64,000 bases of DNA. Origin: Siphonodentalium dalli. Lineage: Eukaryota > Mollusca > Scaphopoda > Gadilida > Siphonodentaliidae. Positions 10,256 through 21,956 of the stretch are shown one piece after another. A model generated the notes under the pieces. That model was not told the DNA's origin, ran no database searches, and saw only the letters and a list, made by a program, of their open reading frames with translations. The position numbers and the translations under genes were made by a program. The stretch spans positions 43,073,549-43,137,548 of the forward strand of contig CP136067.1 of assembly GCA_032622095.1 (NCBI GenBank). The letters run 5' to 3'. Position 1 is the stretch's first letter; each line of letters starts with the position of its first letter.

Positions 10256-10470
10256 TGTCGGGGATCGATTCCGCCCCTGACTAGTGTGTCTACCGGACTG
10301 AGCTGCTAATCACGTTAATGACTGTGACGCTGGATAATGCGTGAGGCAATTGAGTGAGTGAACTGTGTATGACCATGTATTGTGTGTAATTGACTTGGGG
10401 TTGTAAATATGCTTCGCTAGAGTAAAGTTGTGCTTTCCGATACCTCCGATCTTCTCGCTTTCATTCGATC
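10256..10470 (+). repeat. 3' LTR remnant lacking its last 9 bp
   Basis: It aligns end to end with 8946-9160 but stops at CATTCGATC, where the 5' LTR continues TTCCCGACA. It fuses there to the second copy of flank A (GTCCATTCGACCC). The shared CGATC bases at the joint suggest a microhomology junction. Confidence 0.8.
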
Positions 10471-10835
10471 GTCCATTCGACCCTGCCACTATACTTTGGA
10501 ACCGAACTTTTATATTGTGATTCTTTTTTTTATGGAATAAAAACCAGTCGGTTTGAAGCATTTTGGCTCCTTGAATGACTGCATGTAGAACCATTTTGTG
10601 CTGGATTAGATTCCACATGCTATCCACGTAGCAGAGTCAAATGGTTCCTTGGCGACAATTAACCAAATTTATTGGCTCCACTTTAGGGAAAAATTGTATA
10701 CCAAAATAAGGTATATTTGGTACACCAAATTATTTGGTGATGTTTACGGAAATGAACCCGAGTGCCTAGCGACGGCCCTATTTGTCGCCCGAAAAAGTGT
10801 AGTATTCAGCGGTGTCCGTGTGCGGGGACGTGTGA
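10466..10835 (+). repeat. Flank A', second copy
   Basis: Near-identical copy of 8573-8945. At its right end GGGGACGTGTG continues into ACCGTCCG, whereas the upstream copy continues into the 5' LTR. It therefore looks like the uninterrupted version of the sequence left of the element. Confidence 0.8.
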
Positions 10836-11772
10836 CCGTCCGTTGATCATTTTATACACAGGTAACTATATACAACTTGTTATAGGAAAATATAGCTATC
10901 TTAAGGGAATATAGCGTGAAACCGTGACCAATGGGCAGTTTAACTGCAGCATGTTGATTAGCTCCGCATAACGTCATGCGTGCAGTGAGACGCCCAAGTA
11001 GCGCCCCCATTTACACCCTATACTATGGGTTTGCTACGCTGATCTGGTTGTGCAATGGGGCGATGGGTATATCTGGCAGGACAACACATTTCTGGTTTCA
11101 CGCGATGAGAGTTATTTTAGGATATTGTAGTAAGGCTGATCTGGCCGTGTCAATGGGGCTATAGCGATGGGGATATCTCGCAGGACAACACATTTCTGGT
11201 TTTCGCGGATGTATCTTTGCGGATGTCTCATTGTTGCAGTGTGTAACTTTTATGACCGCGTTAATTGCTTTCGATGTTTAGGTATGAACAATGGCTGGGC
11301 CACTCTTGAAGATTTTATCCGCATTTAGAAGTTTTCTGGTGTGGTGAATGAGCAATTAGACGTTGTTTTTGTAATAATTTGAAGGATTATAACGGAATTA
11401 TATTATAATTTATAAATATGCCTAAAAATATTATCGTTGGGGCGTTACCATTTATGACTATGGTTTTCTTGAATGTAATACTGACAAAGATATAGTACGT
11501 TCCTTGTCTCACTGGTGGCTTTTTTATTGGCGGCTAAAAGGCCGCTATGAAATATATCGTCGGTGGGCTTCTAAGAGTACGTACCTCAGGAAAATCAAAT
11601 TGTTCAAATTTATCTCTGGAACTAGAATCGGAATCTGCCGATAACAGTTTACTGTGTACAAGAACACTTTATATCACAGTTGTTATATAATAGATACCCT
11701 TTATAGTCTTTGTGTGCTTGACGGGCGAAATTAGAAGTTTCAATCTGCCCTGATTATAAGTTACCTGTCATT
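10836..11772. other. Intergenic sequence with R0 repeat copies
   Basis: It contains two tandem partial copies of family R0 (11014-11100 and 11131-11195), matching the inverse of 1-96. The rest shows no ORF or repeat I can support. Confidence 0.5.
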
Positions 11773-12133
11773 TGCAGAATGATGTCCCCGGAGGGTGAAT
11801 TAGTGACGCTATCCCGGATAGCGGGCCAACATCACCAAATTCACCCTCTGCATGGGGACCTCATTCTGCGTGGCCTCATGTGCTACTGGAGACATAGACT
11901 CAAATGTGAAGTTCCCAAATGGTGAATTTTGTGATGTACACCCATTGGGAACCTCGATTATGCAATGTGTCGTCTGTCAATTTGGGGAAATTATATAGAG
12001 AAAACTAAACTAAAAAGAAATAGAATCTACGTTTCTATAGAAATTTGATAATAAAGAAACTTTCAAGAGAAGATGAGGTCTAAGCAGAATGAGGTCCCCA
12101 GAGGGTGAATTTAGTGATGCTAGCCCGCTAATG
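11773..12133. repeat. Cluster of related hairpins (GCAGAATGAGGTCCCC family)
   Basis: 11775-11872 is an imperfect palindrome: GCAGAATGATGTCCCC and GAGGGTGAATTAGTGA are repeated in inverse as CATCACCAAATTCACCCTC and GGGGACCTCATTCTGC. A third copy of the motif lies at 12088-12133. A related hairpin, GTTCCCAAATGGTGAATTTTG with CACCCATTGGGAAC, lies at about 11921-11956. It is probably the end structure of an old MITE. Confidence 0.6.
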
Positions 12134-12766
12134 ACACACGCTAAAATCAGGCTTGATTTAAATCTAAACCACGTAAATGTATAGTTGAGATAACTTTGTG
12201 AAGTAAGTATACGTTGTGTTTGTATAGTTGAGATAACTTTGCGAAGTAAGTATGTAAAGTTTATAGAAACTCACCTGTGTTGTTAGTATCCTTCTTTTAA
12301 ATCAAGTTACTACACGGCAACTCAGGTACGTTCACCATACGTCTCGCCAAGTCGGCAAATTTATAAACAAAGTAGCAATCGAGCAAATTTACGAACTAAC
12401 TGACACACAACAACTGAATATCGCGGGTTGTGGATCCCCTCTTTGTACTTTTCTGATTTCCGATATCATGTCTTATTCTGTAGTTTGATTCCTATATAAC
12501 GCCTGCCAATAGCCATCATTCGCCAATAGAATTCCGCGATAACACACTGAGTTCCTGGGAACTTTGAATATGGGCGGATCTGTTATTCCTGATTCGGACC
12601 ACTCCACAAATGATTGACATTTACGAAGTATGTTGATCGATATCGATTGATACTTAACATTCAAATGTGATGGACTCATGTACCCGCACTGTTTCTCTCT
12701 CCCCACTTGCTGCTATAGCACAGTTACTGGACATAAAGTTAGAAAAATACAGACTTTCTATTAAAG
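12134..12766. other. Intergenic, one short tandem duplication
   Basis: GTATAGTTGAGATAACTTTG with flanks occurs at about 12178 and 12222, giving a ~44-bp direct duplication. Nothing else is recognised. Confidence 0.5.
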
Positions 12767-12772
12767 GTACAC

Positions 12773-13061
12773 ATTAAAAATTATAAAATTGTTAAAGAAT
12801 GTAAGAAAACATGGCAAAAAGTGTTAAAAACAGATTTATTTTAGGCCAATGCATTCTCTTATATATGCGAGGCGACCTATGGTCGACTCGCATATATAAG
12901 AGAATGCATTGGCACAGGGCATAACCATCACAATGTGGTCAATGAGCCGGTTCCAATGATATCCATATTTGTATGGTTTTATTGAGACAGACCCAAGATA
13001 ATTTAGGTTGTTGAAGTTTTATTTGGCCGGTTTTTGGCCGTTTTGTTGGGTAAAGGGTTAA
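12773..13061 (-). mobile_element. piggyBac-like MITE, one hairpin lost
   Basis: It retains one palindrome (about 12846-12912), the GGTTCCAATGATATCCATATT segment, GGCCGGTTTTTGGCCG and the terminus TGTTGGGTAAAGGG followed by TTAA (13058-13061). The side carrying the other hairpin and terminus is absent, so the copy is truncated at about 12773. Confidence 0.8.
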
Positions 13062-13488
13062 TAGGGATTTCATGGTTTTGTTTGGTGGGTGTATTTGTTT
13101 TATCATTGTTTCATCCACTAGGCAATGTCACAAACATTGTCAGTTTTATGAGTGGAGGAAAGACCCTCAGCTGATAATTTCACCGGGAAACCATTACAGT
13201 GCACGTAGAAACCACCTAAGTAATATTTACATAACGATGCTTTCCACACGCGAAGTTTCATTAGTAGAGAATTTTAAATACTAAATAGAAGGGTTCGTGA
13301 AGTTGGATCATAAATAGAACATTATGTGTTTTTCTTGGTTTTTAAGGACTAATATTTGTTTGTAGAATACTCAATGTGGGAGCTTTATGAATCATTGAGG
13401 CATAGACTCATTAATTCGGACTTTTTCTTGAATTATTCTGAAAACTATCTTCAAATATCATTATATTCATAAAGAACACTAGCAGGGT
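13062..13488. other. Intergenic, nothing recognised
   Basis: No supported ORF or repeat was found. Confidence 0.5.
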
Positions 13489-14454
13489 TACCCGGCGTTG
13501 CCCAGGTTAAAGTGATGGGAAACCCTCTGCATATTGTGGATATATGGTGGGAATAGAGGATACTCTTGCTCAAAGCGTTACACATATTCTCATAAATTAT
13601 ATATCCAAATAGCATCACAAAACATGATTCCTACACACGGAATATAAGTAGTAGCTCACCTTGTCGGATCGGGGCGATTGTCATTGTGTTTATCGCGATT
13701 AATCCGTCCCACCAATAAAGAACTATTTACTTATTTACAACTGCGTATACTTCAGACATTATAACATGAACACCATAAACACATTAGTTCGCTAAAATAA
13801 AAGCCGATAATTGGGTTTTACATAGCGATGTATCAATCAATCTAGTAGGTTTGACTAAGATTTTGAGGACACCTGGTTATCATATATCCATGAAGATACA
13901 TAAGTTTTAAAGAAATGTCCAGGTGCTCCTCTGTTCATTGTGCTATATAGTGGCTAATTATTCTCAGTTTAAAAGAAATGTTGCTATGAAACTATATCAG
14001 CTACACGTGCCCGACACAGAGCAAGATATTGAGTTGTTTATGTTAGGCGATGAGTCTGATCTAAAGCATGAAAGATATCCTCTGCATATTGGGCAGATAT
14101 AACCTTATCAGTTGTCAGTATTGGATGATCCTGAAAAGTCATGTGCCACTGACTCCGTTTTCTTTTATCTCAGAAGAAATTATATTTGACGCCACACTGT
14201 GACCACTATTGTTGAACAGGCCTTCTATACATTTCCATATCTCTTGTAACTTTTTTGTGGAAATTATATTGAATGGGGCAGACTCAATTATGGTATAATA
14301 TTAACATGAGCTATTCTAATATTTTAACATGCACCATTATCTTCCTCGTAAACAGTTACCACTGCTAGAACGCCTGGGTTCCATCTCGATTGTACCCCGT
14401 GAAGTTATATATAGAACACATATACAGACAGACATATATTTACAAATATATCTA
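13489..14454 (-). mobile_element. Helitron-like non-autonomous element (family H1)
   Basis: On the minus strand it begins near TAGATATATTTG and GTCTGTCTGTATATGTG, a TATA/GTCT-rich head shared with 26726 and 18130-18170. It ends ACCTGGGCAACGCCGGGTAA then CCCTGCTAG followed by T. The ACCTGG/CCGGGT stem 7 nt before CTAG is the layout expected at a Helitron 3' end. Its 3' part matches 42383-43110, and 13507-13510 is the unoccupied TTAA where that copy carries a palindromic MITE. The interior has no Rep/Hel coding capacity. Confidence 0.6.
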
Positions 14455-15541
14455 GGCACCAAATGTGACGTTTTTAACACGCACGATTTGATTCCTCGTA
14501 TCATTTGAGATGAACGTGTATGAATTTGATGTTAATTGAACTAAACATATTTCTATCAGTTTTGGTGACCCGCCTGTCCCTATTTCGGACTCAATCGGCG
14601 CCACATTTGACATCATTAAACCACAAACTTAGACTCATTATGGAGATGAATATATATAAAATTGTTGAAAATTGGCGAGTATACAAATTTGTATCAAATT
14701 TAGGGCCCCATATCTCTCACCCAAACGGCACCAATTTGGCGTATTTAAATCACACGATTATAGATTCCTCGTACCAAGGAGAAGAATATGTATCAGGCTG
14801 GTGGAAATCGACGCTAAACATATTGTTTATCCATTTTTGTGTCTCTCTCGCCCTCTGTGTACCCCTGTCTCAAATGGAACCACTTTTGACATCTTTAAAC
14901 CACACAATTAGACTCCTGATATCATGGAGATAAATATTTATAAGTTTGGAGCTAATCGGCGACTAAACAATTTTGTTTTATCAAACTTAGTTCCCACCCC
15001 ACACCTCATACAAACAGCACCAATATAGCGTTTTTAAATCACATGATTAATTCCCCGTATCATGGATAAGAATCAATTTGGTAGAAATTGACGCTAAAAT
15101 TATTGTGTATCAATTATGGCGCCCTCTCCTTTTCAGTGCACCCTGACTCGAATGACGCCACTTTAAACAGTTTTAAGCCACACCATTAGACTCCACATTT
15201 TGTATAAGTTTTGGTAGCAATCGGTGACTAAACCAATTCTTATCAAATTTAGTGCCGACCTTTAAATCATACAATTAGAGTTATTGTATCATGGAGAAGA
15301 ATGTCTATTAATTTGGTGAGATCGGCGCTAAAATTATTTGTATCAATGTTGGTGCCCCTCTCCCTTTCAGTGCACCCCTGACTCGAATGACGCCACTTTT
15401 GACAGCTTTAAACCACCCCATTAGACTCCTCATAAAATTGGCGAGTGTACAAATTCGTATCACATTTAGGGCCCCCATATATCTCATCCAAACGGCACCA
15501 ATTTGGCGTATCTAAACCACATAATTAGATTTCTCGTATCA
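14455..15541 (+). repeat. Core-repeat array of H1 family, block 1
   Basis: Diverged repeats of roughly 110-125 bp alternate between two types. Each carries a TTTAAACCACAC-ATTAGACTCC-like block, an ATCATGGAGA-like block, and an AATCGGCGCTAAA or AATCGGCGACTAAA block followed by a GTGCCCCTCTCC or CATCTCTCACCC segment. Open frames in it are incidental. The array is interrupted by the G-tract element at 15542. Confidence 0.75.
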
Positions 15542-16989
15542 CCAGGGGGGGGGGGGGTCGGAAAAAATTCCAGCCACGTATGATCATTTTAATTTTTTCC
15601 GGCCTCGGGGGACCCACCCACCCAATTTCTTCCGTTTCCGGCCTTTTTTTCCAGGCAATTTTGGACACCCACCCTTTTTTTTCCGTTTCAGGAATTTTTT
15701 CCGGTCAGTTTTATTATCAACTGAGCAACCAAATAGCTGATTATCCTGCATTATCATAATTTATTGCGCGTTATTTGAATAGAACAGTGCATAATGAGAT
15801 AACGATACTATTTGAATTTATCATACAAGTGTCATTAATCAAGAAATGTGTCAACATAATCACATTTCTAGGGATATATAGGCAGAGTGCCAAAGTTTTT
15901 ATTAACATTCATTTTCATAATATATAGTCACATGATCTAGTCACATAATCACATTTGAGTATTCTACAGAATACATGGTACCGGTACAACAAACTTCAGA
16001 TTATTTGATATTTTTATATTTGCTATGTGATATACAGTAATGCCCTAATTAATTGACTCCATAACCACAGCAAAATAATGGGTAATTTTTCAGGATTTAG
16101 TTGGAAATATTGCTTGTTGTCATTCATCGGAAAGCTCTCCCCTGAACAATTACCCATTATTCTACTGTGGTTATGGAGTCATTTAATTAGGGCATTACTG
16201 TATTGCTGGAACCAAATTGTTTATCAAAACATGTGGAAATACAACTGTTCATCCCAGTTTATCCCAGTTTGAAGAATAATGCTAATACCAAACACAACCA
16301 TGATATACCCGCGTGACTCTTCTTGGTGCATATCAGAAACCAGAACTGAGGAAACATGTTATAGCGTGTAATGGCAGGCCGGTAGCCACTGCCTGAAGTA
16401 ATAGGCTTCGTAATAATTGGGAATAATATGGATGGATAGCCCAATCTCACTTCTTTTTTGCTCACGATATCAGTGACGATAAAATCTTTGTTACTGTGAT
16501 CAACATTACAAGCTGATCCACATTAACTTGGAAAACAATTTGAAATTGTTCAAGCTGGCCCGGCTGGCCTTCAATTTATTTGTTAAGATTTTATGTTTTA
16601 TGTTGTCAAAAGTCTATTTTATTCCATTACTTATTATATCTTTATTTCCATGTCACATATGGTCAAATGTGCTTTCATTTTATTGCTTATTTTCAGCTGA
16701 GTTCTGCATAGTTATTCTTATTTTGTTGTATCAGTAGATGGAATCCTGATTAAATTTAATTTTCCAATAGCGCAGTTTCTAGTTCCATCAAGTTGAATTT
16801 GGGTTATTGTTGGCCATTGTGCAACTGATCCAACTTCTGATAACCTCTATATATAGTATAGCATTACTATTAACTATATATGACCTGTTTCTGTTCAAAA
16901 CACATCAAAATAAGACTCAATAGCAGGAATGGGGAAAAAATTTGGCATATGGAAAAAACTGCTTTTTGGACCCGAGAGACACCCACCCA
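15542..16989 (+). mobile_element. G-tract-capped element, copy 1, right end lost
   Basis: It begins CCAGGGGGGG... then TCGGAAAAAATTCCAGCCACG and matches, in inverse orientation, 25880 down to 24853 and then 22908 down to about 22760. A 166-bp Tc1/mariner-like MITE sits inside at 16035-16200. It stops at ACCCACCC near 16989, short of the second G-tract seen at 22718, and joins the core-repeat array directly. Confidence 0.8.
16033..16202. mobile_element. Tc1/mariner-like MITE with TA duplication
   Basis: An imperfect palindrome running from CAGTAATGCCCTAATTAA to its inverse, flanked by TA (16033-16034 and 16201-16202). The inverted copy of the host element at about 25402-25416 lacks it and reads GTGATATATTGC across the site, so TA is duplicated on insertion. 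The CAGT terminus and TA target fit Tc1/mariner. Confidence 0.9.
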
Positions 16990-17832
16990 GAGCTAAACAT
17001 ATTGTTCATCTTTTTTGTGTTCCTCTCACCCTCTATGCATCCTGACTCGAATGGCCCCACTTGTGACAGCTTGTGACGTTCTTAAACCACACAATTAGAC
17101 TCCTGATATCATGGAGATGATTATTAATAAGTTTGGTAAACCAATTTTATCAAATTTAGTGCCCACTAACCCCCATCTCTCACACAAACAGCACCAACAT
17201 GGCGTCTTTAAATCACACGGCCAGACTACTCGTATTATCGATAAGAATGCGTATCACTTTGGTGGAAATTTTGGTGCCCCTCTGCCTTTCAGTTCAACCC
17301 TGATTCGAATGACGCCATATTTGACATATTTAAGCCACACCATTAGACTCCTCATACCATGGGGATGATATTGTATGAGTGTGGTGGCAATCGGCGACTA
17401 AACCCATCCTTATCAAATTCAGTGCCCCTCCCACAATTTTTCATCCAAACGACAGCAATTTGGAGTCTTTAAATCGCACAATTAGATTCATTGTATCATG
17501 GAGAAGAATATATATCAATTTGGTGGAAATCGGCGCTAAAATTAGTTTGATCAATTGTGGTGCACCTCTCCCCTTCCGTGTATCCCTGACGCGAATGGCG
17601 CCACGTTTGACATATTTAAACAACACCATTAGGTTCCTCATATCATGGGAATGATTATATAAAAGTTTCGTGGCAATCGGCGGCAAACATTGTTTCTACC
17701 CCTCCCCATTTTTTGCCCCTGACAACGGCGTCACTTTAGAAAATTCTAACCCGCACCATAATTATCTTTCTCGTAAAAAGTTACCCATAGTATACCGTTC
17801 GGTGCCATCTAGATGGTCCCTCGGCGCTAAAC
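16990..17832 (+). repeat. Core-repeat array of H1 family, block 2
   Basis: It continues the array after the G-tract element. It is colinear, in inverse orientation, with 27880-27060, so the two blocks are copies of one element rather than independent satellites. Confidence 0.75.
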
Positions 17833-18660
17833 TTAGTGTATCCATTTCGGTGCCCCTCTCCCCTTCCGTGCATCCCTGACTCGAACGGCGCCACTCTTGA
17901 CATATTTAAACCACACCATCATATTCCTTATATCATGGGGATGATTATATATAAGTTTCGTGGCAATCGGCGAAAAATATCTGCCTCCTCCCCTTTTCTG
18001 CCCCTGACAACAACGGCGTCACATTAGAACATCCTAACCCACACCATTATCTTTTCTCGTTAAAAAGTTACCCCTAGTAGACCCCTTTGATGTCATCTAG
18101 ATGGTCCCCTGTGAATTTCTATAGAACACAGACAGACAGACATTCGCAAATATAGATATATAGATAAGCAGCTATGTAAGAGAACAGAAATTCAATACAT
18201 TTAATAGTATGTTATTTTTTGTACTCGTTATGTCAAGAACAGCTGAAATCATTAAAGGGTACTCAATCAGATTCGATAGTGCCCATATCATCAGATTCCC
18301 ACAACGACGACGACAACAACAACAACAACAAACAACAAACAATAGCAATTTTTTTTTTAAATGCCACTTCAGTTATCATAATCGATTAATTGCCCCCAAA
18401 AAATGCTAACCACAGTCAACTATAGTATAAAATATCCCGAAACGTGTTATTTATCAACATTTTGTTCAACGAAATATGGCCGGATTGTCAAATTACACAC
18501 ACAAAGCCACTTGATTTTAGAGTTATGCGTCTTCATCCGAAATTTGTCAGGCGGGAAAATTTTCATTTCTCGAGAAGTCACAAATTTCAAAAATCGATAT
18601 CTGATCATTCTGAGCTTTGATGGGTGTGTTCCTCGACTCGAATCAAGTATTTTTACCCCC
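17833..18660 (+). repeat. 828-bp direct tandem duplication, unit 1
   Basis: It starts TTAGTGTATCCATTTCGG and contains the H1 head in inverse orientation (ACAGACAGACAGACATTCGC near 18130-18155), then a decayed AGGTACTC palindrome family member (from about 18255) with a CAA-rich stretch at 18300-18340. It ends ATTTTTACCCCC and is followed directly by unit 2. Confidence 0.85.
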
Positions 18661-19480
18661 TTAGTGTATCCATTTCGGCGCCCCTCTCCCCTTGCGTGCA
18701 TCCCTGACTCGAACGGCGCCACTCTTGACATATTTAAAACCACACCACCATATTCCTTATATCATGGGGATGATTATATATAAGTTTCGTGGCAATCGGC
18801 GGAAAAAAAATATCTGCCCCTCCCCTTTTCTGCCCCTGACAACAACGGTGTCACATTAGAAAATTCCTAACCCTCACCATTATCTTTCTCGTAAAAAGTT
18901 ACCCCTAGTAGACCCCTTTGGTGTCATCTAGATGGTCCCCTGTGAATTTCTATAGAACACAGACAGACAGACATTCGCAAATATAGATATATAGATAAGC
19001 AGCTATGTAAGAGAAAAAAATTCAATACATTTAATAGTATGTTATTTTTTGTACTCGTTATGTCAAGAACAGCTGAAATCATTAAAGGTACTCAATCAGA
19101 TTCGATAGTGCCCATATCATCAGATTCCCACAACGACGACAACAACAACAACAATAGCAATTTTTTCTTTTAAATGCCACTTCAGTTATCATAATCGATT
19201 AATTGCCCCCAAAAATGCTAACCACAGTCAACTATAGTATAAAATATCCCGAAACGTGTTAGTTTATCAACATTTTGTTCAACGAAATATGGCCGGATTG
19301 TCAAATATACACACACAAAGCCACTTGATTTTAGAGTTATGCATCTTCATCCGAAATTTGCCAGGCGGGAAAATTTTCATTTCTCGAGAAGTCACAAATT
19401 TCAAAAATCGATATATGATCATTCTGAGCTTTGATGGGTGTGTTCCTCGACTCGAATCAAGTATTTTTACCCCCCCCCCC
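18661..19480 (+). repeat. 828-bp direct tandem duplication, unit 2
   Basis: Near-identical to 17833-18660 with small indels in A and CAA runs. The C-tract at its end has expanded to about 13 C. Sequence beyond (to about 19532: GTAATTTGGGACGTTAGTTCGG) is the decayed far end of the AGGTACTC family member. Confidence 0.85.
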
Positions 19481-19532
19481 CACCGACGCCAAATTGTAAT
19501 TTGGGACGTTAGTTCGGATTATGCATTTTTAA

Positions 19533-19916
19533 TTATTTCACAGAACAAGAAAGCCACCAAAATAGTTTATTGTGTTGCCTCTCTATTCAGGATAGCTACA
19601 TTTGTGTCAAAATGTTGTTTCGTTGAAGTTCCTTAATCACAATCCCCCCATGTCCACTTATTCCAATCAAGCATACAGTATATAGCCACAAATATATCAC
19701 CGTAATTTAGAAATGTCAAAATGATTAAGCAAAATGTGCGTACGTTGCATTATTATACGCCGTATAATTGGCGATAATCCCGACTTGTCCGTGTGTCAAT
19801 TCTCAAAAGACGCTTATTTTTCTATTTCGTTGCACCCTCGCATTTTTCATTTCTAAATATCAAAATTCCGGTCGTCTCCTGTCGGTCACAGAGGCACTAA
19901 TATCCGGTTATAAAAT
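19533..19916. other. Intergenic, nothing recognised
   Basis: No ORF or repeat supported. Confidence 0.45.
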
Positions 19917-20871
19917 TTAAAGATACTCAATCCGATCAGACGGTCCCCATATCATCAAGATACAACAACAACAACAACAACAACAACATTTCTTCAAAAT
20001 ACTCTTTAGTTATCAGAATCGATTTATTGCAACAAAATAATGCTAACCACTGTCAACTATGGTATCAAATTTCCCAAACTTGTTATTTATGAACATTTTG
20101 TTCAACATAATATGGCGTATTATCACTTAAAGGTACTCAACCCGATAAAAACTCCTCTCAATTACTATTTCAATGGCTTCGGGGGTCAAAAATATTTGAT
20201 TCGAGTCGAGGAAGTCACCCATCAAAGCTCAGATTTGTTAGATATCGATTTTAGAAATCTATTATTTTTTCATTATCGGGAATACTATCTGGCCCAGAAC
20301 TCAGTCAAAATTGCGTTTAAAATTACCACTTGATTTTAGAGTTATCAATCCTTGTCTGTTTGAATAGATTTGGAGAACACATCCAGAGCAGATTACGGCA
20401 GTTATTGGTACTCATCTCGAGAACATAACAAATTTGAAAAATCAATATCTAATAACTCTGAGCTTTGTTTGATGGGTTCCTCGACTCGAATCAAATATTT
20501 TTTACCCCCAAAGCCAAAGAAATAGTAATATAGGACCCTCTGATCGGATTGTTGTTGTTGGAATCTGTTGAGATGGGGACCCCTCTTTACGGGTTGAGTA
20601 CCTTTAAGTATCACGAAATTTGGCCGTATTACCACTTGATTTTTAGAGTTATCCATCTTCATCGGTAATTTTGTACGCGACCACCCGTTTTACCACGTGT
20701 TTCTGGTCCACATTTAATTGAACATCTCGAGAAATAATAAACTTCAAAATCGATATCTGATCACTCTGAGCTTTGATGGGTGGGTTCCTCGAATCGAATA
20801 ATATATTGTTTACCACCGAAGCCAAAGAAATAGTAATTTAGGAGCGTTAATTCGGATTGAGTACCTATTAA
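19917..20871. mobile_element. AGGTACTC-family palindromic element, outer copy
   Basis: Flanked by TTAA on both sides (19917-19920 and 20868-20871), with ends AGATACTCAATCCGATCAGA and inverse CGGATTGAGTACCTA. A second member of the family is nested at 20127-20607. The right-hand TTAA is shared with the piggyBac-like MITE that follows. Confidence 0.75.
20127..20607. mobile_element. AGGTACTC-family palindrome, nested copy
   Basis: Runs from TTAA-AGGTACTCAACCCGAT to ACGGGTTGAGTACCT-TTAA. It is an inverted near-copy of 42600-43076. The flanks TATCAC / GTATCAC belong to the outer palindrome, so it inserted near the outer element's centre. Confidence 0.85.
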
Positions 20872-21270
20872 CCCTTTACCCAACAAACCGGCCAAAACCG
20901 GCCAAATAAAGCTTCAACAGCCTAAAATATCTTCGGTCTGTCTCAATAGAACCATACAAATATGGGTATCATTGGAACCGGCTTATTGACCACATTGTTA
21001 TGGTTACAGTTATACCCTGTGCCAATGCATTCTCTTATATATGCGAGTCGACCATAGGTCGCCTCGCATATATAAGAGAATGCATTGGCCTAAACAAAAT
21101 CTTTTTTTTTAACACTTTTTAGCATTTTTTCTTACATTCTTTAACAATTTTTATAATTTTTAATGTGTTAAGCCAATGCATTCTCTTATATATGCGAGGC
21201 GACCTATGGTCGACTCGCATATATAAGAGAATGCATTGGCACAGGGCCCTTCTGTTGGGTAAAGGGTTAA
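20868..21270. mobile_element. piggyBac-like MITE, complete copy
   Basis: TTAA on both sides; termini CCCTTTACCCAACA and inverse TGTTGGGTAAAGGG. It contains two near-perfect ~67-bp palindromes around 21022-21089 and 21173-21240, separated by an AT-rich linker. It is about 400 bp, non-coding and very similar to 43172-43571. Confidence 0.9.
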
Positions 21271-21956
21271 GTGTCAAGGGTTGAGAAAATAGGAGAGACT
21301 ACTTCGAGTCTCTGTGTATTTTTGTTCTCCATCTTTGGTCAGATAATATAGGCCTGTGGTTGTATTTTTGCGTCGTTGGTATCTGTGTGTCATACATAAT
21401 GACCAGGTAATGTGTACAATTATGATAAAAAACAAGAACAGATGGGATATCCATTTTCTATTTTCACATAATTCCGGAACTTTTTGAAACTTGACCTAAA
21501 ATGTTCACGACGATTCACACTTGGTTGGCCCTTCAACTCATTATCATTTTAACAATTTTGCGTCGATCAACAATAATTTAGTTTTAAATACTTCCCATGC
21601 TATCGTCCGACACAACAATGCCAAACAATCACGACCTGGGAACCTACCAAAGTGGCCATTGAAAACTTGCCACATTGATGGCCCTATACTACGGTGACAT
21701 GCCTGTCTGGCACGCAATCTATTAGCCTAATGCGTATTGTATGTCAATGGTTTCTGTTTTCATGCAGCGTTCAATAGTTAAATGATGTGTGTGATATGGA
21801 TTGTGTTTAATCTGTTTGGTTGTATTATTTAAAATACATTTTGGTTGTAACTATTTGGTGATAGACCACCAAGTCAGAAGCATATATACGGCCTATAGCG
21901 AGTGAAACGTTGACAAATAACGTAACAAGCTTAAAAGCACGGGCGGCATTCGTTGC
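21271..21956. other. Intergenic, nothing recognised
   Basis: No supported gene or repeat. Confidence 0.5.

Noticed and set aside
14520-14933. 137-codon frame in the core-repeat array
   Set aside because: Similar frames recur in every core repeat with shifts; no domain.
16528-16737. Hydrophobic frame shared with 24941-25126
   Set aside because: It is shared only because both lie in copies of the G-tract element. The frames diverge by indels, so they are not conserved proteins.
18300-18345. CAA/CGA trinucleotide run as a coding polyglutamine tract
   Set aside because: It lies in a duplicated transposon fragment with stops nearby and varies in length between copies.
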